From the NCBI RefSeq assembly GCF_026153515.1, contig NZ_CP110644.1, positions 62,001-126,000 of the forward strand: a stretch of 64,000 nt of DNA. Direction: 5' to 3'. The notes beneath the pieces are model-generated. The model did no database searches and was not told where the DNA came from. It saw only the letters and a program-made list of their open reading frames with translations. The translations under genes and the position numbers were made by a program. Origin of the DNA: Pseudomonas sp. KU26590. Its GTDB lineage: Bacteria > Pseudomonadota > Gammaproteobacteria > Pseudomonadales > Pseudomonadaceae. Positions 19,910 to 28,443 of the stretch are shown here, piece after piece; position 1 is the stretch's first letter, and the number at the start of each line of letters is the position of its first letter.

Positions 19910-21274
19910 TCAGCCCTGCAATGACTCAAACGTCAGGTCCAGGCACTTGCGCGCCTTTTCAATCAGCTCGTCGATCTCGGCGAAGGTAATCACCAGTGGC
20001 GGCGAGATGATCATGGTGTCGCCAACGGCCCGCATGATCAGGCCGTTATTGAAGCAAAAAGTGCGGCAGATCATGCCTGCGCCTTTGCCGACATAACGCT
20101 CCCGAGTGGCCTTGTCTTTCACCAGTTCGATCGCGCCCAGCATGCCGACGCCCCGCACTTCACCCACCAGCGGGTGATCGCTCAGCTCGCGCAGACGCTT
20201 TTGCAAATAGGGTGCCGTTTCAGACTTCACCCGTTCGACGATCTTTTCTTCACTCAGAATGCGGATGTTCTCCAGACCCACCGCTGCCGCTACCGGGTGA
20301 CCGGAGTAGGTGAAGCCGTGGTTGAAGTCGCCGCCCTCGTTCAACACCTTGACCACTTCGTCGCGCACGATGACGCCACCCATGGGGATGTAGCCCGAGG
20401 TCAGGCCCTTGGCAATGGTCATCAGGTCAGGCTTGAGGTCGTAGTAATCGCTGCCGAACCATTCCCCGGTGCGGCCAAAACCACAGATCACTTCATCGGC
20501 CACAAAGAGGATGTCGTACTTGGCGAGGATCTCTTTGATCTTCGGCCAGTAGGTGTCGGGCGGAACGATAACGCCGCCGGCGCCCTGAATCGGCTCGGCG
20601 ATGAACGCGCCGACATTGTCCACGCCCAGTTCGAGAATCTTCTTCTCCAGCTGTTCCGCTGCCCAGACGCCGAACTCCTCGGGCGTCATGTCGCCGCCGT
20701 CAGCGAACCAGTAAGGCTGCGGAATATGCACGATGCCCGGGATCGGCAAATCGCCCTGCTCGTGCATGTAGGTCATGCCACCCAGGCTCGCGCCGGCGAC
20801 GGTTGACCCGTGGTAACCGTTGACGCGGCTGATGATGACTTTCTTGCTCGGCTGGCCCTTGATCGCCCAGTAGTGACGCACCAGGCGCAACACCGTGTCG
20901 TTGCCTTCGGAGCCTGAACCGGTGAAGAACACGTGGTTCATGCCCTCAGGGGCGATGTCGGAAATGGCCTTGGCCAGTTTCAATGCCGGCGGGTGAGCGG
21001 TCTGGAAAAACAGGTTGTAGTAAGGCAGCTCGCGCATCTGTTTGCTGGCAGCGTCGGCCAGCTCTTCGCGACCGTACCCGATGGCGACACACCAGAGCCC
21101 GGCCATGCCGTCGAGAATCTTGTTGCCTTCGCTGTCCCAGAGGTAAACGCCCTTGGCGTGGGTGATGATCCGCGGGCCTTTCTCTTTCAGTTGCTTGAAG
21201 TCGCTGAACGGCGCCAGGTGATGATCACTGCTGAGGGCTTGCCATTCTCGGGTTTGCGGGTTGCTGGAACTCAT
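19910..21274 (-). CDS. spuC: Polyamine:pyruvate aminotransferase (class III, SpuC-like)
   Basis: A PLP-dependent class-III aminotransferase of 454 residues. It probably moves the amino group of putrescine, cadaverine or similar amines to pyruvate. [20 protein letters not shown] (PLP phosphate site), [13 protein letters not shown] (Asp to the pyridine nitrogen) and [15 protein letters not shown] (Schiff-base Lys) are intact. It lies 74 bases before the spuD start on the same strand and 93 bases after spuB, so it belongs to the catabolic half of the operon. Confidence 0.92.
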   Translation of the reverse strand: MSSSNPQTREWQALSSDHHLAPFSDFKQLKEKGPRIITHAKGVYLWDSEGNKILDGMAGLWCVAIGYGREELADAASKQMRELPYYNLFFQTAHPPALKLAKAISDIAPEGMNHVFFTGSGSEGNDTVLRLVRHYWAIKGQPSKKVIISRVNGYHGSTVAGASLGGMTYMHEQGDLPIPGIVHIPQPYWFADGGDMTPEEFGVWAAEQLEKKILELGVDNVGAFIAEPIQGAGGVIVPPDTYWPKIKEILAKYDILFVADEVICGFGRTGEWFGSDYYDLKPDLMTIAKGLTSGYIPMGGVIVRDEVVKVLNEGGDFNHGFTYSGHPVAAAVGLENIRILSEEKIVERVKSETAPYLQKRLRELSDHPLVGEVRGVGMLGAIELVKDKATRERYVGKGAGMICRTFCFNNGLIMRAVGDTMIISPPLVITFAEIDELIEKARKCLDLTFESLQG

Positions 21275-21366
21275 GAATCACTCCATTCAGGTATCGCGTG
21301 TGGGGCGCCGTGGATCCGCTGGTGATCCACTCGAATCTGGCTCGGATATGGCGACGCCCCGTGACG

Positions 21367-22725
21367 TCAGACGGCGAAGAGCAGGAATTCCCGCTCCCAC
21401 GAGCTGATCACACGCTTGAAGTTTTCGTGCTCGGCGCGCTTGACCGCGACGTAGCCGGTGATGAATTTCTTGCCGAGGTACTTTTCGACCGTTTTGCTGT
21501 TTTCCATGCGCTCCAGGGCGTCTTCGATGGTCAACGGCAAGCGCAGGTTGCGACGCTCGTAGCCACGGCCGACCACGGGGGCGCTGGGATTGAGTCCCTC
21601 GACCATGCCGATGAAACCGCACAACAAGCTCGCGGCGATGGCCAGATACGGATTGGCATCGGCGCCGGGCAGGCGGTTTTCCACGCGACGGTTCTGTGGG
21701 CCGGCATCCGGCACACGCAGGCCAACGGTGCGGTTTTCTTCGCCCCACTCCACGTTCACCGGCGCAGAGGTGTCCGGCAGGAAGCGGCGGAACGAGTTGA
21801 CGTTGGGCGCAAACAGCGGCAACAGCTCGGGGATCAGCTTCTGCAGGCCACCGATGTGTTGCAAGAACAGCTGACTCATCGTGCCGTCTTCATTGGAGAA
21901 GATGTTCTTGCCGGTCTCGATGTCGATGATGCTTTGGTGCAGGTGCATCGCGCTGCCGGGCTCGCCGGTCATGGGCTTGGCCATGAAGGTTGCGGCCACA
22001 TCGTGTTTGAGGGCGGCTTCGCGCATGGTGCGCTTGAACACCAGAATCTGGTCGGCCAGAGACAGCGCGTCGCCGTGACGGAAGTTAATTTCCATCTGCG
22101 CGGTGCCGTCTTCGTGAATCAACGTGTCCAGGTCGAGGTTTTGCAGTTCGCACCAGTCGTAGACGTCTTCGAACAGGGGGTCGAATTCGTTGGCGGCTTC
22201 GATGGAGAACGATTGACGGCCGGTTTCCGGACGACCCGAGCGACCCACCGGCGGCTGCAGCGGGTAGTCGGGGTCGTCGCTGCGCTTGGTCAGATAGAAC
22301 TCCATCTCCGGCGCCACGATCGGCTGCCAGCCTTGATCGGCATAGAGCTTGAGGACTTTCTTGAGGACGTTGCGCGGGGACAGCTCGATGGGATTGCCTT
22401 GCTTGTCGTAGGTGTCGTGAATCACCTGCGCAGTCGGCTCGATGGCCCAGGGCACCAGAAACACCGCGCTCTGGTCAGGACGGCAGAACATGTCGATGTC
22501 TGCAGGGTCCAGCAATTCGTAGTAGATGTCGTCTTCGACGTAATCGCCCGTCACGGTCTGGAGCAGTACGCTCTCCGGCAAGCGCATGCCCTTTTCGGCA
22601 ATGAACTTGTTGGTCGGTGAAATCTTGCCCCGTGTGATACCGGTGAGGTCGGCGATCATGCATTCGACTTCGGTAATCCTGTGTTCTTTCAACCAATCGG
22701 TGAGCTGGTCGAGGTTGGTACTCAT
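21367..22725 (-). CDS. spuB: Glutamine-synthetase-family gamma-glutamylpolyamine synthetase (SpuB-like)
   Basis: A 452-residue GS-fold ligase. Such enzymes (PuuA, PauA) join glutamate to polyamines using ATP. The N-terminal beta-grasp segment VECMIADLTGITRGKISPTN and the catalytic blocks PEMEFYLTKRSDDPDYPLQP, MEINFRHGDALSLADQ, HLHQSIIDIETGKNIFSNED and VENRLPGADANPYLAIAA are those of the GS-III/PuuA subgroup rather than GlnA. It is the first gene of the spuBCDEFGH transcript. An AGG ribosome site precedes ATG at 22725. Confidence 0.92.
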   Translation of the reverse strand: MSTNLDQLTDWLKEHRITEVECMIADLTGITRGKISPTNKFIAEKGMRLPESVLLQTVTGDYVEDDIYYELLDPADIDMFCRPDQSAVFLVPWAIEPTAQVIHDTYDKQGNPIELSPRNVLKKVLKLYADQGWQPIVAPEMEFYLTKRSDDPDYPLQPPVGRSGRPETGRQSFSIEAANEFDPLFEDVYDWCELQNLDLDTLIHEDGTAQMEINFRHGDALSLADQILVFKRTMREAALKHDVAATFMAKPMTGEPGSAMHLHQSIIDIETGKNIFSNEDGTMSQLFLQHIGGLQKLIPELLPLFAPNVNSFRRFLPDTSAPVNVEWGEENRTVGLRVPDAGPQNRRVENRLPGADANPYLAIAASLLCGFIGMVEGLNPSAPVVGRGYERRNLRLPLTIEDALERMENSKTVEKYLGKKFITGYVAVKRAEHENFKRVISSWEREFLLFAV

Positions 22726-23233
22726 AAATACCTCAGGGTTTTAATTCCTGGTCGCCGTCATGGCGGTCAGGCGTTCTTTGAAGCGCTGGCGTTACGATGC
22801 TGCTCGTTTTCAGCAGGCATCGCCAAATGCCTGGAAGACTCAACGATAGTCGTGCTCGTGCAAAACGCGCGGCGGTGGATGCCGCAGACGGCCTGGGCCG
22901 GGTAGGTCAGCCGAAGCAAAAGACGCGCCCGCTGGAACCGCTGCGCGGATAGAGAGTAAGGTGTCGAGGTGCCGCGCTGAGGCATGCGCAGTGCCCGGCG
23001 TGCTGGCTGAGCCGCTACACTGAAAGCGTGTGATGTGAAAAGCAGGTGCCCGAATGGCTGAGTGCAGGCGGTAAGGCCGATCAGCGGAAGGCGAAGCATG
23101 AGACCCCCGGTATTATTGCTGTTATGGGTTGCAATCGAGCTTAGCGTTGTTCATTTTTTTCCACAACACGCCCGTAAAAAATAAAACACGCCCTGCTCAA
23201 ACCCGCAGTTTGCATGAGGTTCGGCGCACAACA

Positions 23234-23284
23234 TTTGCCCTAAAGTGCGGCGAAAATGGCTTTTTGGCGCCCTTTTAGGGCAAA
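23234..23284. promoter_or_regulatory. Operator-like inverted repeat in the spuB/spuI divergent promoter region
   Basis: The 651-base divergent gap (22726-23376) holds no convincing gene. Within it, TTTGCCCTAAAG (23234-23245) and CTTTTAGGGCAAA (23272-23284) form a long inverted repeat about 26 bases apart. The right half also closes a small palindrome of its own (GCCCTTTTAGGGC). The pair could bind a dimeric regulator of both polyamine transcripts, or fold in the spuI leader. No sigma-54 (-24 GG / -12 GC) pair with correct spacing was found. Confidence 0.5.
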
Positions 23285-23356
23285 ACAGGGCTCCCTTGAC
23301 TTCGTCTGGCCTTTCGGATTGACTGAAACCCGTAATGCTCGATGATTGATATTTTC

Positions 23357-23367
23357 AACAACAAAGG
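23357..23367 (+). promoter_or_regulatory. Possible Hfq/Crc (CA-motif) site over the spuI ribosome site
   Basis: AACAACAAAGG runs into the ribosome-binding site ten bases before the ATG at 23377. AAnAANAA motifs in the translation start region are the known Hfq/Crc catabolite-repression target in Pseudomonas. Here the motif AACAACAA overlaps AAAGG, so binding would block initiation when a preferred carbon source is present. Confidence 0.45.
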
Positions 23368-23376
23368 TGTTGCATC

Positions 23377-24753
23377 ATGTCGGTACCCCCGCGTGCCGTT
23401 CAGCTCAACGAAGCGAACGCGTTCCTTAAGGAACATCCTGAGGTTCTATACGTTGACCTTCTGATTGCAGATATGAATGGAGTGGTGCGCGGCAAGCGCA
23501 TCGAACGCACCAGCCTTCATAAGGTTTACGAGAAAGGCATCAACCTCCCAGCTTCCCTATTCGCACTGGATATCAACGGCTCGACGGTGGAAAGCACCGG
23601 TCTGGGTCTGGACATCGGTGACGCTGACCGAATCTGCTATCCAATCCCCGACACTCTCTGCAATGAGCCCTGGCAGAAGCGTCCTACCGCACAACTCCTG
23701 ATGACCATGCACGAGCTGGAAGGCACGCCCTTCTTCGCAGATCCGCGCGAAGTCCTGCGCCAGGTTGTCAGCAAGTTCGACGAGATGGGCCTGACCATCT
23801 GCGCTGCATTCGAACTTGAGTTCTACCTGATCGATCAGGAAAACGTGAACGGCCGTCCACAGCCGCCGCGTTCGCCGATTTCCGGCAAACGTCCGCACTC
23901 GACACAGGTTTACCTGATCGACGATCTGGACGAGTACGTCGACTGCCTCCAGGACATTCTGGAAGGCGCGAAAGAACAAGGCATCCCTGCTGACGCGATC
24001 GTCAAGGAAAGTGCCCCGGCGCAGTTCGAAGTCAACCTGCACCACACCGCCGACGCGCTCAAAGCCTGTGATTACGCGGTGCTGCTCAAGCGCCTGATCA
24101 AGAACATCGCCTACGACCATGAGATGGACACCACCTTCATGGCCAAGCCTTATCCAGGCCAGGCGGGTAACGGTCTGCACGTGCACATTTCGATCCTCGA
24201 TCGCGATGGCAAAAACATCTTCACCAGCGAGGATCCCGAGCAGAACGCCGCATTGCGCCATGCGATCGGCGGTGTGCTCGAGACCCTACCTGCGCAGATG
24301 GCGTTCCTTTGCCCGAACGTCAATTCGTACCGCAGGTTTGGTGCTCAGTTCTACGTTCCAAACTCGCCGTGCTGGGGTCTGGATAACCGGACTGTCGCCG
24401 TGCGCGTACCTACCGGGACGGCCGATTCGGTACGTATCGAGCACCGGGTTGCCGGTGCGGATGCCAACCCGTATCTGTTGATGGCAGCGGTGTTGGCAGG
24501 CATTCACCACGGCCTGACCAACCAGATCGAGCCCGGTCCGCCCGTTGAAGGCAACTCCTACGAGCAGAACGAGCAGAGCCTGCCGAACAACCTGCGTGAT
24601 GCACTGCGCGAGCTGGACGACAGCGAAGTCATGGCCAAGTACATCGATCCGAAGTACATCGATATCTTCGTTGCGTGCAAGGAAAGTGAGCTGGAGGAGT
24701 TCGAGCACTCCATCTCCGACCTTGAGTACAACTGGTATCTGCACACGGTTTGA
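23377..24753 (+). CDS. spuI: Glutamine-synthetase-family gamma-glutamylpolyamine synthetase (SpuI/PauA-like)
   Basis: A 458-residue GS-fold ligase, divergent from spuB and related to it. It starts MSVPPRAVQLNEANAFLKEH. Catalytic blocks AAFELEFYLIDQENVNGRPQ, FEVNLHHTADALKACDYAVL, GLHVHISILDRDGKNIFTSE and RIEHRVAGADANPYLLMAAV match PuuA/PauA enzymes. It probably catalyses ATP-dependent gamma-glutamylation of putrescine or related amines, the first step of their breakdown to GABA. In P. aeruginosa spuI is likewise divergent from the spu operon. A terminator follows at once. Confidence 0.92.
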   Translation: MSVPPRAVQLNEANAFLKEHPEVLYVDLLIADMNGVVRGKRIERTSLHKVYEKGINLPASLFALDINGSTVESTGLGLDIGDADRICYPIPDTLCNEPWQKRPTAQLLMTMHELEGTPFFADPREVLRQVVSKFDEMGLTICAAFELEFYLIDQENVNGRPQPPRSPISGKRPHSTQVYLIDDLDEYVDCLQDILEGAKEQGIPADAIVKESAPAQFEVNLHHTADALKACDYAVLLKRLIKNIAYDHEMDTTFMAKPYPGQAGNGLHVHISILDRDGKNIFTSEDPEQNAALRHAIGGVLETLPAQMAFLCPNVNSYRRFGAQFYVPNSPCWGLDNRTVAVRVPTGTADSVRIEHRVAGADANPYLLMAAVLAGIHHGLTNQIEPGPPVEGNSYEQNEQSLPNNLRDALRELDDSEVMAKYIDPKYIDIFVACKESELEEFEHSISDLEYNWYLHTV

Positions 24754-24770
24754 TGGCTGCATGAGTTAAG

Positions 24771-24808
24771 AAAACGCCACCTTTTCGAGAGAATCGGTGG
24801 CGTTTTTC
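24771..24808 (+). terminator. Rho-independent terminator after spuI
   Basis: AAAACGCCACC-(TTTTCGAGAGAATC)-GGTGGCGTTTTTC forms a strong stem followed by a T-run, 18 bases after the spuI stop. Confidence 0.85.
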
Positions 24809-24835
24809 ATTCATGAGCTGCGCGGACACTCTGTG

Positions 24836-24858
24836 GGACCGGCTTCAGCCGGGAAGGC
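24836..24858 (+). repeat. Single REP sequence (GGGACCGGCTTCAGCCGGGAAGG family)
   Basis: GGGACCGGCTTCAGCCGGGA is one unpaired REP arm between the spuI terminator and the TetR gene. The same family forms full inverted pairs at 10293 and 14219. Confidence 0.7.
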
Positions 24859-24911
24859 AATCTCCCCGCTGCCACTGTAGAATGCCGGCGGCCCCGACCG
24901 AGAGAGCACTG

Positions 24912-25550
24912 ATGACCCGCCTCGCCCCACCCCGCAAACCTCGTGCACGCAGTCAGGCGCGGATCGACTCGATCCTCGATGCCGCACGTGCGTTGTTGGC
25001 CTCGGACGGCGTAGCGAGCCTTTCCATCTACAGCGTCGCCGAGCGAGCCGAGATCCCGCCCTCTTCGGTGTATCACTTCTTCGCCAGCGTTCCGGCGCTG
25101 CTCGAAGCGCTCACGGCCGATGTCCACGAAGCGTTTCGCGAAAGCCTGCAGCAGCCCATCGATCATGATCGGTTGAACCAGTGGCGTGACCTGTCCCATT
25201 TGGTGGAGTCGCGCATGCTCGCGATCTACAGCGACGACGCTGCCGCGCGCCAGTTGATCCTCGCCCAGCACGGTTTGACCGAAGTCACTCAGGCGGATCG
25301 TCAGCACGACGTGGAACTGGGCAACCTCATGCACGCGCTGTTCGCCCGGCATTTCCAACTGCCAACGCTGCCCGACGATGTTGAGGTGTTTGCCCTGGCG
25401 CTGGAACTTGCGGATCGGGTCTATGCGCGCTCGGTGCAACTGCACAACGCGATTACCCCGCGCATGGCCGAGGAAGGGCTGCGGGTGTTTGATGCGTATC
25501 TGGGGTTGTACCTGCCGCCGTATTTGCTGAAGCGCCCACAAAACCTGTAG
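24912..25550 (+). CDS. TetR-family transcriptional regulator
   Basis: A 212-residue regulator. I chose ATG at 24912 (MTRLAPPRKPRARSQARIDS), preceded by GAGAGA. An N-terminal TetR helix-turn-helix spans ~18-63, with core SIYSVAERAEIPPSSVYHFF. The C-terminal ligand/dimer domain (~70-212) is not family-specific to my eye. It follows spuI on the same strand but behind a terminator, so it probably has its own promoter. It is a candidate regulator of polyamine genes by position only; the ligand is unknown. Confidence 0.87.
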   Translation: MTRLAPPRKPRARSQARIDSILDAARALLASDGVASLSIYSVAERAEIPPSSVYHFFASVPALLEALTADVHEAFRESLQQPIDHDRLNQWRDLSHLVESRMLAIYSDDAAARQLILAQHGLTEVTQADRQHDVELGNLMHALFARHFQLPTLPDDVEVFALALELADRVYARSVQLHNAITPRMAEEGLRVFDAYLGLYLPPYLLKRPQNL

Positions 25551-25612
25551 GCCCCGGCAAATCGAAAGCTGGTTAAACAACGCAGAGGCTGTGGATAACT
25601 GGATCAGTAGGA

Positions 25613-26530
25613 GCCGACGATTGCGTGCGTGGCCGAGATCCATTGTAGGAGCGCGCTTGCCCGCGAAGGTGGTGTGTCAGTCGACATCTTCATTTCAGAC
25701 CCTCCGCCTTCGCCAGCAAGCCGGCTCCTACGGATTTTGTGTGCGCCGACGATTGCGTGCGTGGCCGAGATCCATTGTAGGAGCGCGCGTGCCCGCGATT
25801 GCGGTGGGTCAGTCGACATCTTCATTTCAGACCCTCCGCCTTCGCCAGCAAGCCGGCTCCTACGAATTTTTGTGTGCGCCGACGATTGCGTGCGTTGCCG
25901 AGATCCATTGTAGGAGCGCGCTTGCCCGCGATTGCGGTGGGTCAGTCGACATCTTCATTTCAGACCCTCCGCCTTCGCCAGCAAGCCGGCTCCTACGGAT
26001 TTTGTGTGCGCCGACGATTGCGTGCGTTGCCGAGATCCACTGTAGGAGCGCGCTTGCCCGCGATTGAGGTGGGTCCGTCGACATCTTCATTTCAGACCCT
26101 CCGCCTTCGCCAGCAACCCGGCTCCTACGGATTTTGTGTGCGCCGACGATTGCGTGCGTTGCCGAGATCCACTGTAGGAGCGCGCTTGCCCGCGAAGGTG
26201 GTGTGTCAGTCGACCTCTTCGTCTCAGACCCACCGCCTTCGCCAGCAACCCGGCTCCTACGAATTTTTGTGTGCACCGACGATTGCGCGGGCTGCCGAGA
26301 TCCACTGTAGGAGCGCGCTTGCCCGCGAAGGTGGTGTGTCAGTCGACCTCTTCGTCTCAGACCCACCGCCTTCGCCAGCAACCCGGCTCCTACGAATTTT
26401 TGTGTGCACCGACGATTGCGCGGGCTGCCGAGATCCACTGTAGGAGCGCGCTTGCCCGCGATTGCGGTGGGTCAGCCTGATATCCAGTCGCTGACACTCC
26501 ACATTCGCGGGCAAGCGCGCTCCGAAACGT
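25613..26530. repeat. Tandem array of seven ~132-bp composite REP units
   Basis: A unit beginning GCCGACGATTGCGTGCGTGG recurs at 25613, 25745, 25878, 26010, 26142, 26275 and 26408, a period of 132-133 bases. Each unit holds one REP of the GTAGGAGCGCGCTTGCCCGCG type. About 50 bases later comes an inverted REP of a second type (TTCGCCAGCAAGCCGGCTCC), followed by a constant spacer ending TGTGTGCGCC. The seventh copy diverges at ~26475 and ends instead in an inverted arm of the first type (CGCGGGCAAGCGCGCTCC). Units 5 and 6 share CTCTTCGTCTCAGACCCACC, showing recent local duplication. Long reading frames across the array on both strands arise from the ~132-base period and are not genes. Confidence 0.95.
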
Positions 26531-26558
26531 AGGGACGTCGCTTGCGAACCAGCATCGA

Positions 26559-26774
26559 TCACAACTTGGCGATCGACACCTCGGTGGATTTCACGAAGGC
26601 GATCACTTCGCTGCCGACGACCAGTTCCAGCTCTTTCACCGAGCGGGTGGTGATGACGGACGTGACGACACCCGACGCGGTCTGCACGTCGATCTCGGAC
26701 AGCACGTCGCCGGTGACGATTTCCTTGATGGTGCCTTTGAACTGGTTACGTACGTTGATGGCTTTGATGGTCAT
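26559..26774 (-). CDS. ssuF: TOBE/Mop-domain molybdopterin-binding-like protein (SsuF)
   Basis: A 71-residue single Mop (TOBE) domain: MTIKAINVRNQFKGTIKEIV, then GVVTSVITTRSVKELELVVG, and a C-terminal VIAFVKSTEVSIAK strand. Such proteins bind molybdate or similar oxyanions as oligomers. In P. putida the last gene of the ssu operon, ssuF, encodes just such a protein and is needed for sulfonate/sulfate-ester use. It follows ssuB by 51 bases, so it is most likely ssuF. Confidence 0.88.
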   Translation of the reverse strand: MTIKAINVRNQFKGTIKEIVTGDVLSEIDVQTASGVVTSVITTRSVKELELVVGSEVIAFVKSTEVSIAKL

Positions 26775-26825
26775 GGTAAGGCTTCCTTTGTGAGATCAGT
26801 TCCGGGGGCAAGATTGCCTCTGGAG

Positions 26826-27635
26826 TTAGTTCGCCCAACGCAGTTGCGTGGGCAGCGGTGAAGTGGGTTCGGGTTCGGGCGGGTTGCCAGGCAGCGACAA
26901 CACGCGGTTGAGCACTTCGGTTTCCAGCGCGGCCAGTTGGTAAGAGCCGCGCGCCCTCGGACGTTCCAGATCAATCTGCAGATCAAGACCGATGCGGCCC
27001 TCTTCAATCAGCAAGGCCCGGTCGGCAATGGCGACCGCCTCGCTGACATCGTGCGTCACCAGCAATACGGTGAAACCGTGCTTCTTCCACAGGTTTTCGA
27101 TCAGCTGCTGCATCTCGATTCGGGTCAGGGCATCCAACGCGCCAAGGGGCTCGTCGAGCAGCAACAAGCGCGGCTGGTGAATCAGCGCGCGGGCCAGCGC
27201 CACGCGTTGTTTTTGCCCACCCGATAATGCCGCCGGCCATTCATTGGCGCGCTCGGCCAAACCTACGGCCTCCAGCGCTTCCAACGCTTTACCGCGCCAG
27301 TCGCCGCTGAGGCCAAGACCGACGTTGTCGATGATCTTTTTCCAAGGCAGCAAACGCGCTTCCTGGAACATCAGTCGCGTGTCTTCCCGCGCATCCGCCA
27401 ACGAGCCATTACCGGCCAGCAGTTGGCCGCTCGACGGTTGATCGAGGCCCGCCAGCAGGCGCAGCAAGGTGCTCTTGCCGCAGCCGCTTCGGCCCACGAC
27501 GGCGACGAACTGACCGGCCGGGATGTGCAGATCGATGTCTTTCAAGACTTCCCGCGAGCCGAACGTCTTTTTCAGCTTGCGGACCTGCAAGGGAATCCCG
27601 CGCAACAGGTTTGCCGGTTGTTGGAGATTGCTCAT
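26826..27635 (-). CDS. ssuB: Aliphatic sulfonate ABC transporter ATP-binding protein
   Basis: A 269-residue ATPase. Walker [10 protein letters not shown], signature [16 protein letters not shown], Walker [13 protein letters not shown] and switch His [11 protein letters not shown] are all intact. The nitrate/sulfonate/taurine subfamily is indicated by [20 protein letters not shown] and by its partners. It starts on the last bases of ssuC (4-base overlap). The ~30-residue C-terminal tail ([20 protein letters not shown]) is proline-rich and probably disordered. Confidence 0.93.
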   Translation of the reverse strand: MSNLQQPANLLRGIPLQVRKLKKTFGSREVLKDIDLHIPAGQFVAVVGRSGCGKSTLLRLLAGLDQPSSGQLLAGNGSLADAREDTRLMFQEARLLPWKKIIDNVGLGLSGDWRGKALEALEAVGLAERANEWPAALSGGQKQRVALARALIHQPRLLLLDEPLGALDALTRIEMQQLIENLWKKHGFTVLLVTHDVSEAVAIADRALLIEEGRIGLDLQIDLERPRARGSYQLAALETEVLNRVLSLPGNPPEPEPTSPLPTQLRWAN

Positions 27636-28420
27636 TGCGCGCCACCTTTAGCCACTTGATACGCCGGGTGCCACCGCAGGCAGACCCGCTCCAGACCGCG
27701 CGCCGCGAGGTCTGCCAATTTGCCGAGGACGGCGTAGAGCACGATCGCCAGTACCACGACGTCGGTCTGCAGAAACTCCCGGGCGTTCATCGCCAGATAA
27801 CCAATGCCGGAACTCGCCGAGATGGTTTCCGCAACGATCAGGGTCAGCCACATGAAGCCCAGCGCAAATCGCACGCCGACCAGAATCGAAGGCATCGCGC
27901 CCGGCAGCATCACGTGCCGGAAAAGCCCGAAGCCGCTCAAGCCGTAGCTGCGGGACATTTCCACCAGCGCCGGGTCGATGTTGCGAATGCCGTGATAGGT
28001 GTTCAGGTAAATCGGGAACAGCGTGCCCAGCGCGACCAGAAATATCTTGGCGGTCTCGTCGATGCCGAACCACAGGATGACCAAAGGAATCAGCGCCAGG
28101 TGCGGCACGTTGCGGATCATCTGCACAGAGCTGTCGAGCAGGCGTTCGCCCCATTTCGACAGCCCGGTGATAAAGCCGAGGGCCAGGCCGATCCCGCCGC
28201 CGATAGCAAAGCCGATCCCGGCACGCCAGCCACTGATCGCCAAGTGGGTCCAGATTTCGCCGCTGCGTACCAGCGTGACGCCAGCCTCGATCACAGCGCT
28301 CGGCGCCGGCAGAATGCGCGTCGACAGCCAGCCCGCGCTGACCGCCAGTTGCCATATCGCCAACAGCAGGACCGGTAGCAACCAGGGCGCCAGTCTGTGG
28401 ATAATTCTTTCCACGCTCAT
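27632..28420 (-). CDS. ssuC: Aliphatic sulfonate ABC transporter permease
   Basis: A 262-residue inner-membrane permease with about six helices. The EAA-type loop is [20 protein letters not shown] (~155-175), in the SsuC/TauC form. [16 protein letters not shown] forms the cytosolic tail. It overlaps ssuB by 4 bases. Only 23 bases separate it from ssuA, leaving no room for the ssuD gene that sits here in other pseudomonads. Confidence 0.93.
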   Translation of the reverse strand: MSVERIIHRLAPWLLPVLLLAIWQLAVSAGWLSTRILPAPSAVIEAGVTLVRSGEIWTHLAISGWRAGIGFAIGGGIGLALGFITGLSKWGERLLDSSVQMIRNVPHLALIPLVILWFGIDETAKIFLVALGTLFPIYLNTYHGIRNIDPALVEMSRSYGLSGFGLFRHVMLPGAMPSILVGVRFALGFMWLTLIVAETISASSGIGYLAMNAREFLQTDVVVLAIVLYAVLGKLADLAARGLERVCLRWHPAYQVAKGGAQ

Positions 28421-28443
28421 GGAGTTGTCTCCTTCCTATGCGC

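Noticed and set aside
22726..23376. Sigma-54 promoter for the polyamine genes
   Set aside because: GG and GC pairs in the gap have spacings of 9 or 12 bases instead of 10, so no valid -24/-12 site is visible.
25799..26443. Long frames on both strands across the tandem repeat (up to 214 codons)
   Set aside because: They consist of translated REP units repeated every ~44 codons on both strands, with no start signals; they follow from the period of ~132 bases.
25613..26530. CRISPR array
   Set aside because: The spacing is regular, but the spacers between repeats are themselves repeated and palindromic REP arms; no cas genes are present. It is a tandem REP array.
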